Virus record (IMG/VR): IMGVR_UViG_3300001847_000341
Coordinates: 1-42,556 of that record
Length of the DNA: 42,556 nt
Strand: one strand, 5' to 3'
DNA from: a virus
Shown: piece after piece, positions 30,351-37,987 of the stretch
Position numbering within the stretch: the stretch's first letter is position 1
Layout of the letters: each line of letters begins with the position of its first letter
Translations under genes and position numbers: made by a program
The notes under the pieces: generated by a model
The model's database searches: none
Seen by the model: only the letters and a program-made list of their open reading frames with translations
What the model was told of the DNA's origin: nothing

Positions 30351-30508
30351 TTATCAAGGATTTCACCGTTATCTACCAGGATCGCAATGGCATCCGCCGC
30401 GAATTCTACCTTAAAGCTGCCTCAGCCTGCGACGCAACTATGGTTGCCTGTGAACTGCTACCCCAGGACGTTGAAATCGTCCGCTGCTACCACGACCCGA
30501 GCTGGTAG
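30347..30508 (+). CDS. Hypothetical small protein
   Basis: The 53 residues begin at GTG, with AAAGGAGG eight bases before it and a GTGA overlap with the previous stop. The sequence (IIKDFTVIYQDRNGIRREFY, then AASACDATMVACELLP) makes a two-strand and helix unit. The strong ribosome site fixes the start. Function is unknown. Confidence 0.65.
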   Translation: MIIKDFTVIYQDRNGIRREFYLKAASACDATMVACELLPQDVEIVRCYHDPSW

Positions 30509-30509
30509 T

Positions 30510-30767
30510 ATGGGGAAGATATTCAAGGATCCACGGGCCACCAAGCTCTGCGACGACATCCGGTGGCTATACAACATCAATGCTAGGGGCGGGTGGGTCG
30601 CCCGCCCTCGTCATGGCGTCCGGCAAATTGTTGTCGGGCATCCTGACTACTGTAGCGACCTAGATGTATCGACACAGGTCGATGCCCTGATCTCTAGTCT
30701 CAAGCACCTCCGCCTTGCAGACGAGATTGGTTACACTGTTGTCAACCTTGCCGACTCACCCGAATGA
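30510..30767 (+). CDS. Hypothetical small protein
   Basis: This encodes 85 residues from the ATG one base after the previous stop. It has a mixed helical and strand pattern with KLCDDIRWLYNINARGGWVA and a helix DVSTQVDALISSLKHLRLA. It has no membrane or catalytic motif. It overlaps the next gene by ATGA. The family was not recognised. Confidence 0.6.
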   Translation: MGKIFKDPRATKLCDDIRWLYNINARGGWVARPRHGVRQIVVGHPDYCSDLDVSTQVDALISSLKHLRLADEIGYTVVNLADSPE

Positions 30768-30988
30768 CCAACCTCTACGTCTACATTTTTCTGGCCGCCC
30801 TGGTGATCCTGTTCCCCAAGGATGCCTTGCTACTGCCCCTCTGGGTAGAGGCCCAGATTAAGCTTCATTACATCAACGCCAAGACCTTCTGGTTTGCCTG
30901 GACCCTGCATCGTAAACTGAGCAAGGAGTTCGCCTCCCAGGGTTGGCCAGTGCCACCCTTCAAGTTCGTCCCCATCTGGAAACGCTAA
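30764..30988 (+). CDS. Small membrane protein
   Basis: The 74 residues have an N-terminal hydrophobic helix (YVYIFLAALVILFPKDALLL) and a weaker second one, then a basic aromatic tail (PFKFVPIWKR). It overlaps both neighbours (ATGA and TAATG). It is a possible inner-membrane protein of unknown role. Confidence 0.6.
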   Translation: MTNLYVYIFLAALVILFPKDALLLPLWVEAQIKLHYINAKTFWFAWTLHRKLSKEFASQGWPVPPFKFVPIWKR

Positions 30989-31140
30989 TGGCAAAACCCA
31001 GCCCTACCGGTCTCGCTCTTCACATCCATCGGGATGGCCATACTATGGGAGACCGCAACAAGCGCACCTCGATCGGCAATGGTCCTCGCAAGCGCGGATC
31101 CCTGAAGCAGTCGAAGAAGTACAAGGGTCAAGGCCGGTAA
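30988..31140 (+). CDS. Tiny basic protein
   Basis: This has 50 residues. The second half GDRNKRTSIGNGPRKRGSLK then KKYKGQGR is almost entirely basic and Gly-rich. It recalls tiny basic proteins in cyanophage genomes (from memory, not searched). It may start internally at ATG 31045. It is coupled to both neighbours by TAATG overlaps. Confidence 0.6.
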   Translation: MAKPSPTGLALHIHRDGHTMGDRNKRTSIGNGPRKRGSLKQSKKYKGQGR

Positions 31141-31316
31141 TGCTTGCTCCTTATCAATCATTTCATCGCTTAATGCTCATGGCCTGCAACAAACCAGAAA
31201 ATCTGCGCTGTCCCAAGTGCAAAACCGAAACCAAAGAAGACCAAAGCACTAAGGCTTTCCGTGAATTTGTCGAGTCTAATCCCACTGCCTCTGAGGCTAA
31301 GGTCTACGATGTTTGA
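31140..31316 (+). CDS. Hypothetical small protein with CxxC
   Basis: The 58 residues start in a TAATG overlap. CPKCKTE near the middle gives a single CxxC, and Cys16 and Cys24 could add to a zinc knuckle. The C-terminal half is helical and acidic. It ends inside the next gene's first codons (ATGTTTGA). Identification is modest and rests mainly on exact packing between neighbours. Confidence 0.45.
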   Translation: MLAPYQSFHRLMLMACNKPENLRCPKCKTETKEDQSTKAFREFVESNPTASEAKVYDV

Positions 31317-31491
31317 GTTCAATTTTGCTAAGCCCAAGCTTTTCAAGGTTCTCTATAAGCTAAAGGGTAGTTCCTTTGTTGTTTCTGTGCTAGTAGCCGC
31401 AAGCAGTATCTATGAAGCTAATCGAAAGTTTGATAGGCTGTATTCGGAACAATACATTCGAGTTCCAGACACAACGAGCCAGGTTAAGTGA
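31309..31491 (+). CDS. Hypothetical small protein with one hydrophobic helix
   Basis: This encodes 60 residues. FEFNFAKPKLFKVLYKLKGS is basic and amphipathic, then FVVSVLVAASSIYEA is hydrophobic, then a polar tail. It could be peripheral to the membrane. It overlaps the gene before by 8 bases and the M23 gene by four. Function is unknown. Confidence 0.5.
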   Translation: MFEFNFAKPKLFKVLYKLKGSSFVVSVLVAASSIYEANRKFDRLYSEQYIRVPDTTSQVK

Positions 31492-31793
31492 TTCCAGTCG
31501 CCGGCCCGGTAATTCAGCATTCCTCGTCTAGGCACCCGGCCGTCGACATTGCCTGCGTAATCGGGTCTCCTGTTCGTGCTATGGCCAATGGTCATGGCAC
31601 TTTTCATTGGGACGATGACATGGGGTGGGTATTCGCCCAGGGAGATACCTCCATCAGTCACCTGGCCCATCGCGGCATCGACGGCTTCTACAGCGTTGGA
31701 GAGGTGATCTCCTCCTGTGGATCAACTGGGCGCCTGTCGGCAGGACCTCATGTCCATGTAGCAGGACCACCATCGGTGCTTCAGCGTTTCTGA
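31488..31793 (+). CDS. M23/LytM-type zinc endopeptidase, minimal
   Basis: The 101-residue protein from GTG contains the whole M23 zinc site: HPAVD (His16, Asp20), the SHLAH region (His58) and PHVHVA (His88, His90). The fold markers GSPVRAMANG, VGEVISSCGSTGRLSAG are also present. M23 enzymes cut peptide bridges in peptidoglycan. It has no signal peptide and is smaller than most relatives (about 120 for the bare domain). It could act in lysis or in the virion. A strong terminator follows. Confidence 0.8.
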   Translation: MIPVAGPVIQHSSSRHPAVDIACVIGSPVRAMANGHGTFHWDDDMGWVFAQGDTSISHLAHRGIDGFYSVGEVISSCGSTGRLSAGPHVHVAGPPSVLQRF

Positions 31794-31805
31794 ATGTTAA
31801 CAGAA

Positions 31806-31826
31806 GGGGCTCCGGCCCCTTTTTTT
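31806..31826 (+). terminator. Terminator before reductase
   Basis: GGGGC-TCCG-GCCCC stem-loop and seven T, the same sequence plan as at 19185. Confidence 0.85.
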
Positions 31827-31828
31827 GC

Positions 31829-31837
31829 TGGTAGACT
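31829..31837 (+). promoter_or_regulatory. Extended -10 promoter for reductase
   Basis: TGG-TAGACT two bases after the terminator T-run, 44 nt before ATG. The reductase is thus its own transcription unit. Confidence 0.55.
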
Positions 31838-31880
31838 GGTGGAGCCGAAAGGCATCCTAACCCTGCGTCTCTAAACCAAT

Positions 31881-34800
31881 ATGACCGAATTCCGTCCATC
31901 AGCCCCTTCCGCCGAAGCCGTATTCCTTCGCACGTACAGCCGGAGAAAGGCCGACGGTTCTCGGGAGAACTTCGAAGAGGCGATGCTCCGCACTATTGGC
32001 GACATCGCTCGCATCGGCAAGCTTGACCGGGACGAGTACGACCTGATCCTCGAGCAAGCCCTGGCTCAGCACTCCTTCCCTTCTGGCCGCGCCTTCTGGG
32101 TAGCTGGAACCGAGTGGGGTAAGAAGCCTGAGAACTTCTCCGGGTATTACAACTGCACATCAACCCACATCTCCGACATCGAAGCCTTTGGTCTGCTGGT
32201 CGACCTGGCTATGCAAGGCTCTGGTACCGGAGCGGTGCTTGAGAGCGATGTTGTAGCCGTTCTGCCTCCGGTCCTCAACAAGATTGAAGTCGTTGGCGTC
32301 TCAGGTATTGGCAAAAAACCGGGTCGAGCTAATACTACTTTTTACTGGGCCGACGCCGAGCTGTTCATCCAGGTTGGCGACTCTCGCCAAGGCTGGGTCG
32401 ATGCCTACATGAAGCTGATCGAGGTTGCAACCCTTCCTGGTAGTGGCCTCGTTAAGGTACACGTCATTCTTGACCAGGTTCGCCCTGCCGGCGAGCGTCT
32501 GAAGGGCTTTGGCGGCACCGCCAACCCGATCAAGCTTGGCGACATGTTCAAGAAGGTGGCAGCCCTGCTCTCGAAGGCCCAGGGCCGCAAGCTGACCACA
32601 GTCGAAGCCTGCCTACTCATCGACGAGGCCGCAGCCTGTATCGTGGCCGGCAACATCCGCCGCAGCGCCGGCATGCGTCAGTTCAGCAAGACCGACCAGG
32701 AGGCCGCCACTGCCAAGCTTGGCCTGTACTCACAGGACGAAGAAGGCAACTGGCGTGTTGACCCGGCCAAGGAAGCCCTGCGCATGGCCAACCACACCCG
32801 CTGCTACCATACCAAGCCTTCCTACAAGGAGGTTGAGGAGGCAGTGCGGATGCAATTCCAGAGCGGTGAGGGCGCCATCCAGTACGTCCCTGAGGCGATT
32901 GCCCGTGCGAACGCTGACGTGCTCACATGGGCCGGCCGTGATCGCTTCCTGGTTGCCTATGAGACATTCGGCCGCAAAGCTGCCAGGGATCAGCTTGAGA
33001 AAGAAGCCCGTGAGCTCGGTATTAAGCTGAGCAAGCGCGAACTGCGGCACCGTATGGATCGCTACGGCCTCAACCCCTGCCTGACTGGGGACACGCCAAT
33101 CCTGACCGTTCACCAAGGTGTCAAAACCTTTGAGGAGCTGGTCGAGAGTGGAGAGGACGTGCTCGTCTGGTGTGTCAACAAGGAGACGAACGAGGCTGCC
33201 GTGCGGATGATGCGCAGCCCCCGCGTAACTGGCTATAATCAGCCAGTGCTGGAGGTCGAGTTTGACAGTGGCCTGAAGGTGCGAGCCACGCATAACCACA
33301 ACTTCTTCACCCTGCAGCGCAACAAGGTCCAAGCCAAGGACCTCAAGGTTGGACAGTCCGTCTCAGCCTTTGCTATCCACCAGCATCGTGATGGTCACTT
33401 GCGAATCACTCGCAACAACAAGCAAGCTGATTCTGTCCGCCAGCAGTTCTGCCATCGGGTGATTGCCGATTACTATGGTATTTCTGGAGAGGTTATCCAC
33501 CACGTTGATGGGAACCCGGTGAACAACCTGCCCCAGAATCTGGAGGCGACTACCCACGTTGAGCACAATCGGGAGCACTACGGTAACCGTTGCCGCAACG
33601 GTTTCTACCACGGGTCTCCCGGCCCCGCTGCCGCCGAGCACATTGCGAATCACAAGGTTGTGGCCATCCGAGACGCGGGCACGGCGACCGTTTACAACGG
33701 AACAGTCGATGAGCATCACAACTACGTGGTGGTGGATCCGTCTTCTGTTGGCAAGAGCTACGTCTCGGGCATCCTCTCCGCCAACTGTGGCGAGATTATC
33801 GGCCGCGACTTCCACTGCAACCTGGCAGAGGTGCATCTGAACACCCTGGACCCCAACGACTTCCAGGGCCTGTACGACGCCTTCTATGCCGCTGGCCTAC
33901 AGGTGGCCTCCCTGCTGCAGCACAAGTTCGTACATGAGCGGTATCAGTACAGCCGTGAGATCGATCCGATTGTTGGCGTCAGCTTCACTGGCCTGTTCGA
34001 CTTCTATGTCCACGCCTTCGGGGCTGGCTGGCTGAAGTGGAATATGGAGGGTCGTCCCGAGTCCGATCGCTATGCCGATAAGTACACGGGCGCCGAGCAG
34101 TCGTACCTTATGCGCTTCCGTTTGGCCGCCCACGACGCTGTCGACGACTACTGCACAAAGCATGGCATCCGACTGCCCAACCGGATCACCACCGTTCAAC
34201 CCGCTGGTACCAAGAGCCTGCTCACAGGCGCTTCCAGTGGCTGGCACCCGCCCAAGGCCCAGCGCTTCATCCGTCGCATCACCCTAGGCGTTAAGGACCC
34301 CCTGGTGCCCGCTCTGATCGAGTACGGCTACAAGGTGATCCCTGCCCAGTCTGCCCGCGATGAGCATGGCAACCTGCTGGACGACATCACTGATCCTCGC
34401 GTTCAGGAAGTACTCGTCGAGATTCCCACCTCCGTGTCCTGGGCTGACCTACCTGGCTGCGATGAGTACGATCTGAGCAAGCTGCCCGTCACAGCCCAGT
34501 GGGGGATCTATATGAATGTGCAGAACTTCTACACGGACCACAACACTTCCGCAACCATCGAGTTGCGTGAAGAGGAGATCCCCGTGCTCTCCAAGCTGAT
34601 CTACGACAACATTGTGAACGATGGTGGCTACATCTCGGCCGCTCTGTTGGCCCGGTTTGATGCAAACGAGACCTTCCCTCGCTTGCCGTTTGAACCCATC
34701 TCCAGGGAGGAGTATGATCGCCAAATCCTACCCCGCAAGGTTGTCGAGATGACTGATGACCGCTCCCTGCTTGATATACTGAACAAGTATGACAGTAGCG

Positions 34801-34886
34801 AGTGGACTATTGAGAGTGTTGCAGGATGCACCAACGCGGCCTGCATCGCCAAGGCTGAAGCCGACGAACGCGAAGGCAAGGCTTGA
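31881..34886 (+). CDS. Class II (B12-dependent) ribonucleoside-triphosphate reductase with intein
   Basis: The 1001-residue precursor becomes 765 after removal of a 236-residue intein (400-635), close to monomeric class II enzymes. It reduces ribonucleotides using adenosylcobalamin. Cysteine landmarks are present: Cys92 (YYNCTSTH), the radical Cys636 in NP/CGE across the splice junction, Cys646 (DFHCNLAE), and the C-terminal pair Cys983/Cys988 (CTNAAC) that receives electrons from a thioredoxin or glutaredoxin. GSGTGAVLES and QPAGTKSLLTG are the substrate-phosphate and loop motifs. The glutaredoxin at 29450 is a likely partner. It has a dedicated promoter and terminators on both sides. Confidence 0.93.
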   Translation: MTEFRPSAPSAEAVFLRTYSRRKADGSRENFEEAMLRTIGDIARIGKLDRDEYDLILEQALAQHSFPSGRAFWVAGTEWGKKPENFSGYYNCTSTHISDIEAFGLLVDLAMQGSGTGAVLESDVVAVLPPVLNKIEVVGVSGIGKKPGRANTTFYWADAELFIQVGDSRQGWVDAYMKLIEVATLPGSGLVKVHVILDQVRPAGERLKGFGGTANPIKLGDMFKKVAALLSKAQGRKLTTVEACLLIDEAAACIVAGNIRRSAGMRQFSKTDQEAATAKLGLYSQDEEGNWRVDPAKEALRMANHTRCYHTKPSYKEVEEAVRMQFQSGEGAIQYVPEAIARANADVLTWAGRDRFLVAYETFGRKAARDQLEKEARELGIKLSKRELRHRMDRYGLNPCLTGDTPILTVHQGVKTFEELVESGEDVLVWCVNKETNEAAVRMMRSPRVTGYNQPVLEVEFDSGLKVRATHNHNFFTLQRNKVQAKDLKVGQSVSAFAIHQHRDGHLRITRNNKQADSVRQQFCHRVIADYYGISGEVIHHVDGNPVNNLPQNLEATTHVEHNREHYGNRCRNGFYHGSPGPAAAEHIANHKVVAIRDAGTATVYNGTVDEHHNYVVVDPSSVGKSYVSGILSANCGEIIGRDFHCNLAEVHLNTLDPNDFQGLYDAFYAAGLQVASLLQHKFVHERYQYSREIDPIVGVSFTGLFDFYVHAFGAGWLKWNMEGRPESDRYADKYTGAEQSYLMRFRLAAHDAVDDYCTKHGIRLPNRITTVQPAGTKSLLTGASSGWHPPKAQRFIRRITLGVKDPLVPALIEYGYKVIPAQSARDEHGNLLDDITDPRVQEVLVEIPTSVSWADLPGCDEYDLSKLPVTAQWGIYMNVQNFYTDHNTSATIELREEEIPVLSKLIYDNIVNDGGYISAALLARFDANETFPRLPFEPISREEYDRQILPRKVVEMTDDRSLLDILNKYDSSEWTIESVAGCTNAACIAKAEADEREGKA
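33078..33785 (+). mobile_element. HNH-containing intein inside the reductase
   Basis: The intein (236 residues) begins with Cys400 in CLTGDTPIL (block A). It has TxxH in RATHNHNFF (block B) and ends VDEHHNYVV then GILSAN before +1 Cys636 (blocks F/G). The penultimate residue is Ala instead of the usual His. A homing-type HNH nuclease lies inside: HHVDGNPVNNLPQNLEATTH followed by VEHNREH. Insertion is exactly at the catalytic Cys, a site known for reductase inteins. It could cut intein-free reductase alleles in co-infecting phages. Confidence 0.9.
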
Positions 34887-34893
34887 TCACCTA

Positions 34894-34912
34894 GGGGGCC
34901 CCGGCCCCCTTT
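34894..34912 (+). terminator. Terminator after reductase
   Basis: GGGGG, six-base CCCCGG centre, CCCCC, then three T followed by C-T. GC-rich but with a short T-run. Confidence 0.65.
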
Positions 34913-34930
34913 CTATTCCCCTGAGGTAGT

Positions 34931-35113
34931 ATGAATGAACTAGAGAAGGCTCTTGAGGAGTTTCAGAATCGCTATAGGTTCTACCTCGAAAAGGTAGACC
35001 GACGCTACAAGCAGCTCGGAGACAACGACTACGACGTCGTACAGGCTGCCTGGAGTCGGTACCTCAAGCTTCGCAAGGCTCGGCAAACCACCAAGAAAGG
35101 AGCAACAGAGTAA
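34931..35113 (+). CDS. Hypothetical small helical protein
   Basis: This 60-residue protein is strongly helical and charged (NELEKALEEFQNRYRFYLE, later RYLKLRKARQTTKKG). GAGG four bases before ATG serves as ribosome site. Its stop overlaps the deaminase ATG by TAATG. Function is unknown. Confidence 0.6.
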   Translation: MNELEKALEEFQNRYRFYLEKVDRRYKQLGDNDYDVVQAAWSRYLKLRKARQTTKKGATE

Positions 35114-35607
35114 TGGCCACAATTGTCGACTTTCAGATCGAAGCCCTGGGCCAGCATGGCCTAATCCAGCCATTCCGTCGCCAGCAGGTCAACCCGGCTA
35201 GTTACGATGTAACACTCGGCCCCAAGATTCTTGTCGAGGAGCGCGAGGGATGGAGGGAAGTCGATATTTCGATCCCGGGGTTTGAGATGATGCCCGGAGC
35301 CTTCATCCTGGCCCATACCGCCGAGGTCATCAATGTTCCCGACCACCTAGAGTGCATCTTTCAACTGAAGAGCAGCCGAGGCCGCGAAGGCTACGAGCAT
35401 GCCCTGGCCGGGTACATTGATCCAGGCTTCAGTGGGCAAGTGACACTCGAGCTTACCAACCTGAATCGCTACCACTGGCTTCCGCTGGAGGCTGGAATGC
35501 GGATCGGCCAGCTTCGGTTCTCTCGGGTAGACGAAACCCCTCTCCGCCCCTACGGCGTAACCGGTCGCTACAACCGGGACATGGGAGTGGTGCCCAGCAA
35601 GGGGTGA
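35113..35607 (+). CDS. dcd: dCTP deaminase / dUTPase-family protein
   Basis: The 164-residue protein follows the dCTP deaminase/dUTPase fold: VNPASYDVTLGPK, then LKSSRGREGYEHALAGYIDP and GFSGQVTLELTNL. dCTP deaminases have this SSxxRxG...AGxIDPGFxGxxTLEL arrangement and make dUTP, which a dUTPase converts to dUMP for ThyX. Whether it is monofunctional or also a dUTPase cannot be read here. Somewhat shorter than E. coli Dcd (193). It is coupled to the small gene before it. Confidence 0.82.
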   Translation: MATIVDFQIEALGQHGLIQPFRRQQVNPASYDVTLGPKILVEEREGWREVDISIPGFEMMPGAFILAHTAEVINVPDHLECIFQLKSSRGREGYEHALAGYIDPGFSGQVTLELTNLNRYHWLPLEAGMRIGQLRFSRVDETPLRPYGVTGRYNRDMGVVPSKG

Positions 35608-35638
35608 CGGAAACCTACTAGATGAGCGGTTGCGTGAC

Positions 35639-35663
35639 GCGCCGGTCTATCAAGTCCCGGCGC
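35639..35663 (+). other. Stable GC hairpin before portal
   Basis: GCGCCGG (35639-35645) and CCGGCGC (35657-35663) form a 7-bp stem with an 11-base loop and no T-run. It lies 25 bases before the portal ATG, which has no visible ribosome site. Confidence 0.5.
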
Positions 35664-35688
35664 GACGCCACCATTCGCAGCGACTGCA

Positions 35689-37227
35689 ATGCCCCAAGGA
35701 ATCTCTCACCCGATCAACGACCCCTCTCTGGTGTCGTATCACCGCCCAGAGCTTGTGCGACTGCTCCCGCAACTCGAGTTAGCTGACGATTGCTGGACTC
35801 TCTTGAACGGAGACGGCCAAGGCGAGGCCAAGGTGAAGTACTTGCCCAAGGAGCCTGCCGAGCCTCATGCGGCCTACTTGTCACGCCTTGGCCGTGCAAC
35901 CTACGCCCCGATCTACCGCGACTCCATCCGCTCCTATGCGGGCCTGCTGAGCCGCTTCCAGCTGATTGATGCCCCTGCCAGCATGATGGCGGCGCAGTCA
36001 GACGTGGACCTCCAGGGCTCCAGCATGCAGAGCTTTATGACACTCTGTGATGAGACCGCCCTACGCGATGGCGGGACGTTCATCATGGTTGACATGATGC
36101 CCGAGGCTGGCGCCAACAACTTCTTTGATCAGATGAACGATGGTCGCAAGCCGTACCTGATCAACATCCAGCGCACTGACGTCATCAACTGGAACGTGCG
36201 CTATGACATGGGTCGTGAGGTACTTGAGCGGGTAACTATTCGACAACTGCGTAGCATACAGGATCCCGAAAACGCCTTCGGTTCGATCGTTGAGCCGATC
36301 TACTACGTGCTGACTCCTGGTAAGGTTGAAAGCTATCGACTGGTTAAGGAGGCCACGAGCCGTTGGGCAAACCAGAAGATTGACGAGATCAACACCACCC
36401 TTCCGGTTATCCCCGTGGTATGGTATGGCGCCACGACCAGCCGCTTCGCCCAGGGCGATCTGCCTCTTGCTGGCCTGGCCGACCTGAGCATCCAGCATTT
36501 CCAGATGCGGTCAGACCTGGCCGAGTTACTGCACAAGTGCGCAATGCCAGTGCCCGTCCGCAAGGGCGCCCCTATCGGCCCTGATGGTCAACCTGCGCCG
36601 TTGGTGCTGGGCCCGAACACTGCTGTCGACCTGTCCGCCGAAGCCGGCAGCGGTTTCTCCTTTGCTGAGCCGAGCGGCAAGAGTCTGGAGCGCCACCAGA
36701 GCGAGATCGAGCACGTCGAGATGCTCATGGACCGTAGCTCCCTGAACTTCTTGTACGGGGCGAACATCAAGACAGCCACCGAGGCGTCCCTCCGGGCTTC
36801 TCAGGTGGCCTCTAGCGTGGCCGCCCTGGTCCGCAACAAGTCGAGCATGTTCTCGATGCTCATGAAACTCTGGGCCTGGTATGCTGGCGAAGTTGACCAG
36901 ATCACCAAGGAGTCGGGCATCGCAATCAACGACTCGCTGATCAACAAGCCGTTGGGCGCCTCGGAGATGGCTCAGCTCGTCAACCTGCATTCCAGTGGCC
37001 TGTTGTCCAAGCAGACCGTCCTCGACGAACTGCAGCGTGGTGGCGTACTCGATCCGGACATGGTAATCGAGGAGGAGGTGGCCAGAATCGAGGAGGACAA
37101 GCAGGCCGCTCTGGCCGACGCTCAGAAGGCTGCAGAGGCCATGCCGCAACAGCCTTCGGCACCTGCTGGCCCTCCACCGAAAACGGAGCAGCAGAAAACG
37201 GCTCAAGCCGCCAAGGTTGCGAAATGA
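35689..37227 (+). CDS. Portal protein, DUF4055-like
   Basis: This 512-residue protein has the portal layout: a core with YRDSIRSYAGLLSRFQL and FMTLCDETALRDGGTFIMVD near residues 78-150, then PYLINIQRTDVINWNVRYD, and PVIPVVWYGATTSR. It continues with QHFQMRSDLAELLHKCAMPV and the helical ATEASLRASQVASSVAALVR that matches the portal stem/wing, and ends in a Gln/Pro/Ala-rich disordered tail. It forms the dodecameric DNA gate and docking ring for the terminase. It lies about 10 kb from the terminase genes and far from the capsid genes, which is unusual. A terminator follows. Confidence 0.85.
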   Translation: MPQGISHPINDPSLVSYHRPELVRLLPQLELADDCWTLLNGDGQGEAKVKYLPKEPAEPHAAYLSRLGRATYAPIYRDSIRSYAGLLSRFQLIDAPASMMAAQSDVDLQGSSMQSFMTLCDETALRDGGTFIMVDMMPEAGANNFFDQMNDGRKPYLINIQRTDVINWNVRYDMGREVLERVTIRQLRSIQDPENAFGSIVEPIYYVLTPGKVESYRLVKEATSRWANQKIDEINTTLPVIPVVWYGATTSRFAQGDLPLAGLADLSIQHFQMRSDLAELLHKCAMPVPVRKGAPIGPDGQPAPLVLGPNTAVDLSAEAGSGFSFAEPSGKSLERHQSEIEHVEMLMDRSSLNFLYGANIKTATEASLRASQVASSVAALVRNKSSMFSMLMKLWAWYAGEVDQITKESGIAINDSLINKPLGASEMAQLVNLHSSGLLSKQTVLDELQRGGVLDPDMVIEEEVARIEEDKQAALADAQKAAEAMPQQPSAPAGPPPKTEQQKTAQAAKVAK

Positions 37228-37232
37228 TGCAA

Positions 37233-37253
37233 GGGGGCCGGTCCCCCTTTTTT
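37233..37253 (+). terminator. Terminator after portal
   Basis: GGGGG-CCGGT-CCCCC stem-loop and six T. TATACT (37260-37265) follows at once. Confidence 0.8.
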
Positions 37254-37259
37254 ATGCCC

Positions 37260-37265
37260 TATACT
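37260..37265 (+). promoter_or_regulatory. -10-like box after portal terminator
   Basis: TATACT, 26 nt before ATG 37291. It is not preceded by TGn and has no -35. Confidence 0.4.
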
Positions 37266-37290
37266 GTGGGGGTCCCAAGCAGGAGTCCCT

Positions 37291-37494
37291 ATGGCTGAGA
37301 TCATTGCCCGCTTCCGTTTCAAGCCAAACCGTGCCCCAGAGTTTGTCACGGTAGGGGAGGTTGCCGAGATGCGGTTTCATGAGGTGGAAGAGGTGATTGA
37401 ACTCTGCAAGGAGTTCTCTGATGCCATTGTTGACGTTGTTGCAAACGTCAACGGTCGCATTATCTCACTGGCCGACCAACCCGCTGCCGAATGA
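37291..37494 (+). CDS. Hypothetical small protein
   Basis: The 67-residue protein is mixed strand and helix (EIIARFRFKPNRAPEF, then VEEVIELCKEFSDAIVDVVA). AGGAG is seven bases before ATG. It overlaps the next microprotein by ATGA. No family was recognised. Together with its neighbours it starts a run of very small genes. Confidence 0.6.
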   Translation: MAEIIARFRFKPNRAPEFVTVGEVAEMRFHEVEEVIELCKEFSDAIVDVVANVNGRIISLADQPAAE

Positions 37495-37631
37495 ACCAAA
37501 TGTCTCAGCTCGATTACTACATGAACATTCTTGACACGCTGCTAGTATTTGGCGCGTATGCGAGTCTCATAACAATTATCGTATCTGCTAGCCTGCTGGT
37601 CTACTATTTTGGCCCCTGGGCACGCAAATGA
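37491..37631 (+). CDS. Membrane microprotein, 46 residues
   Basis: This short frame is tied by ATGA overlaps at both ends. A polar start (QMSQLDYYMN) precedes one long hydrophobic helix (LVFGAYASLITIIVSASLLV) and a small basic tail (WARK). The exact coupling makes translation likely. Function is unknown. Confidence 0.55.
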   Translation: MNQMSQLDYYMNILDTLLVFGAYASLITIIVSASLLVYYFGPWARK

Positions 37632-37987
37632 CCTCTTTCGTCCTACCTGCTGGCGCCAGGGTTTGCTCTCCTGGCGGAGCCTTTGTCTACGAAATCAAAG
37701 GGCCGTGTTGCATTCTGTTCGACAGGGCTACACTTCCTTGGCCTAGCTGCTCGCTGGTATGGCGCGGTCTGCAGCCATCATGGAATAGGATCGGACGCCG
37801 TTTTGTGGCTGATCTAGCCTGTTCCCGCTGTCCTTCCTATTCCGTTGCGGCATGGGACTCCTGGGGCCACCGCTGGGATCAGGAGTTGACAATCTATGAC
37901 GACAGGCTTGACAATACACTCCGGCAGGCTTGGTATTCGAAGGTCCCGGTCGGCCACCCATACCCACCATTTAATGAAGAAGGCTAA
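37628..37987 (+). CDS. Hypothetical protein with aromatic/Cys content
   Basis: This encodes 119 residues, rich in Trp, Pro and Cys (GPCCILFD, RCPSYSVAAWDSWGHRWDQE). The first half is strand-like, and no signal peptide is visible. It overlaps the preceding gene by ATGA and the next by 14 bases. The cysteines might bind zinc, but no standard motif is formed. The family is unknown. Confidence 0.55.
   Translation: MTSFVLPAGARVCSPGGAFVYEIKGPCCILFDRATLPWPSCSLVWRGLQPSWNRIGRRFVADLACSRCPSYSVAAWDSWGHRWDQELTIYDDRLDNTLRQAWYSKVPVGHPYPPFNEEG

Noticed and set aside
35622-35783. 54-codon frame before the portal
   Set aside because: The second half is a shadow of the portal gene and the product is Arg/Ser/Pro-rich with no ribosome site. 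The hairpin there is better explained as structure.
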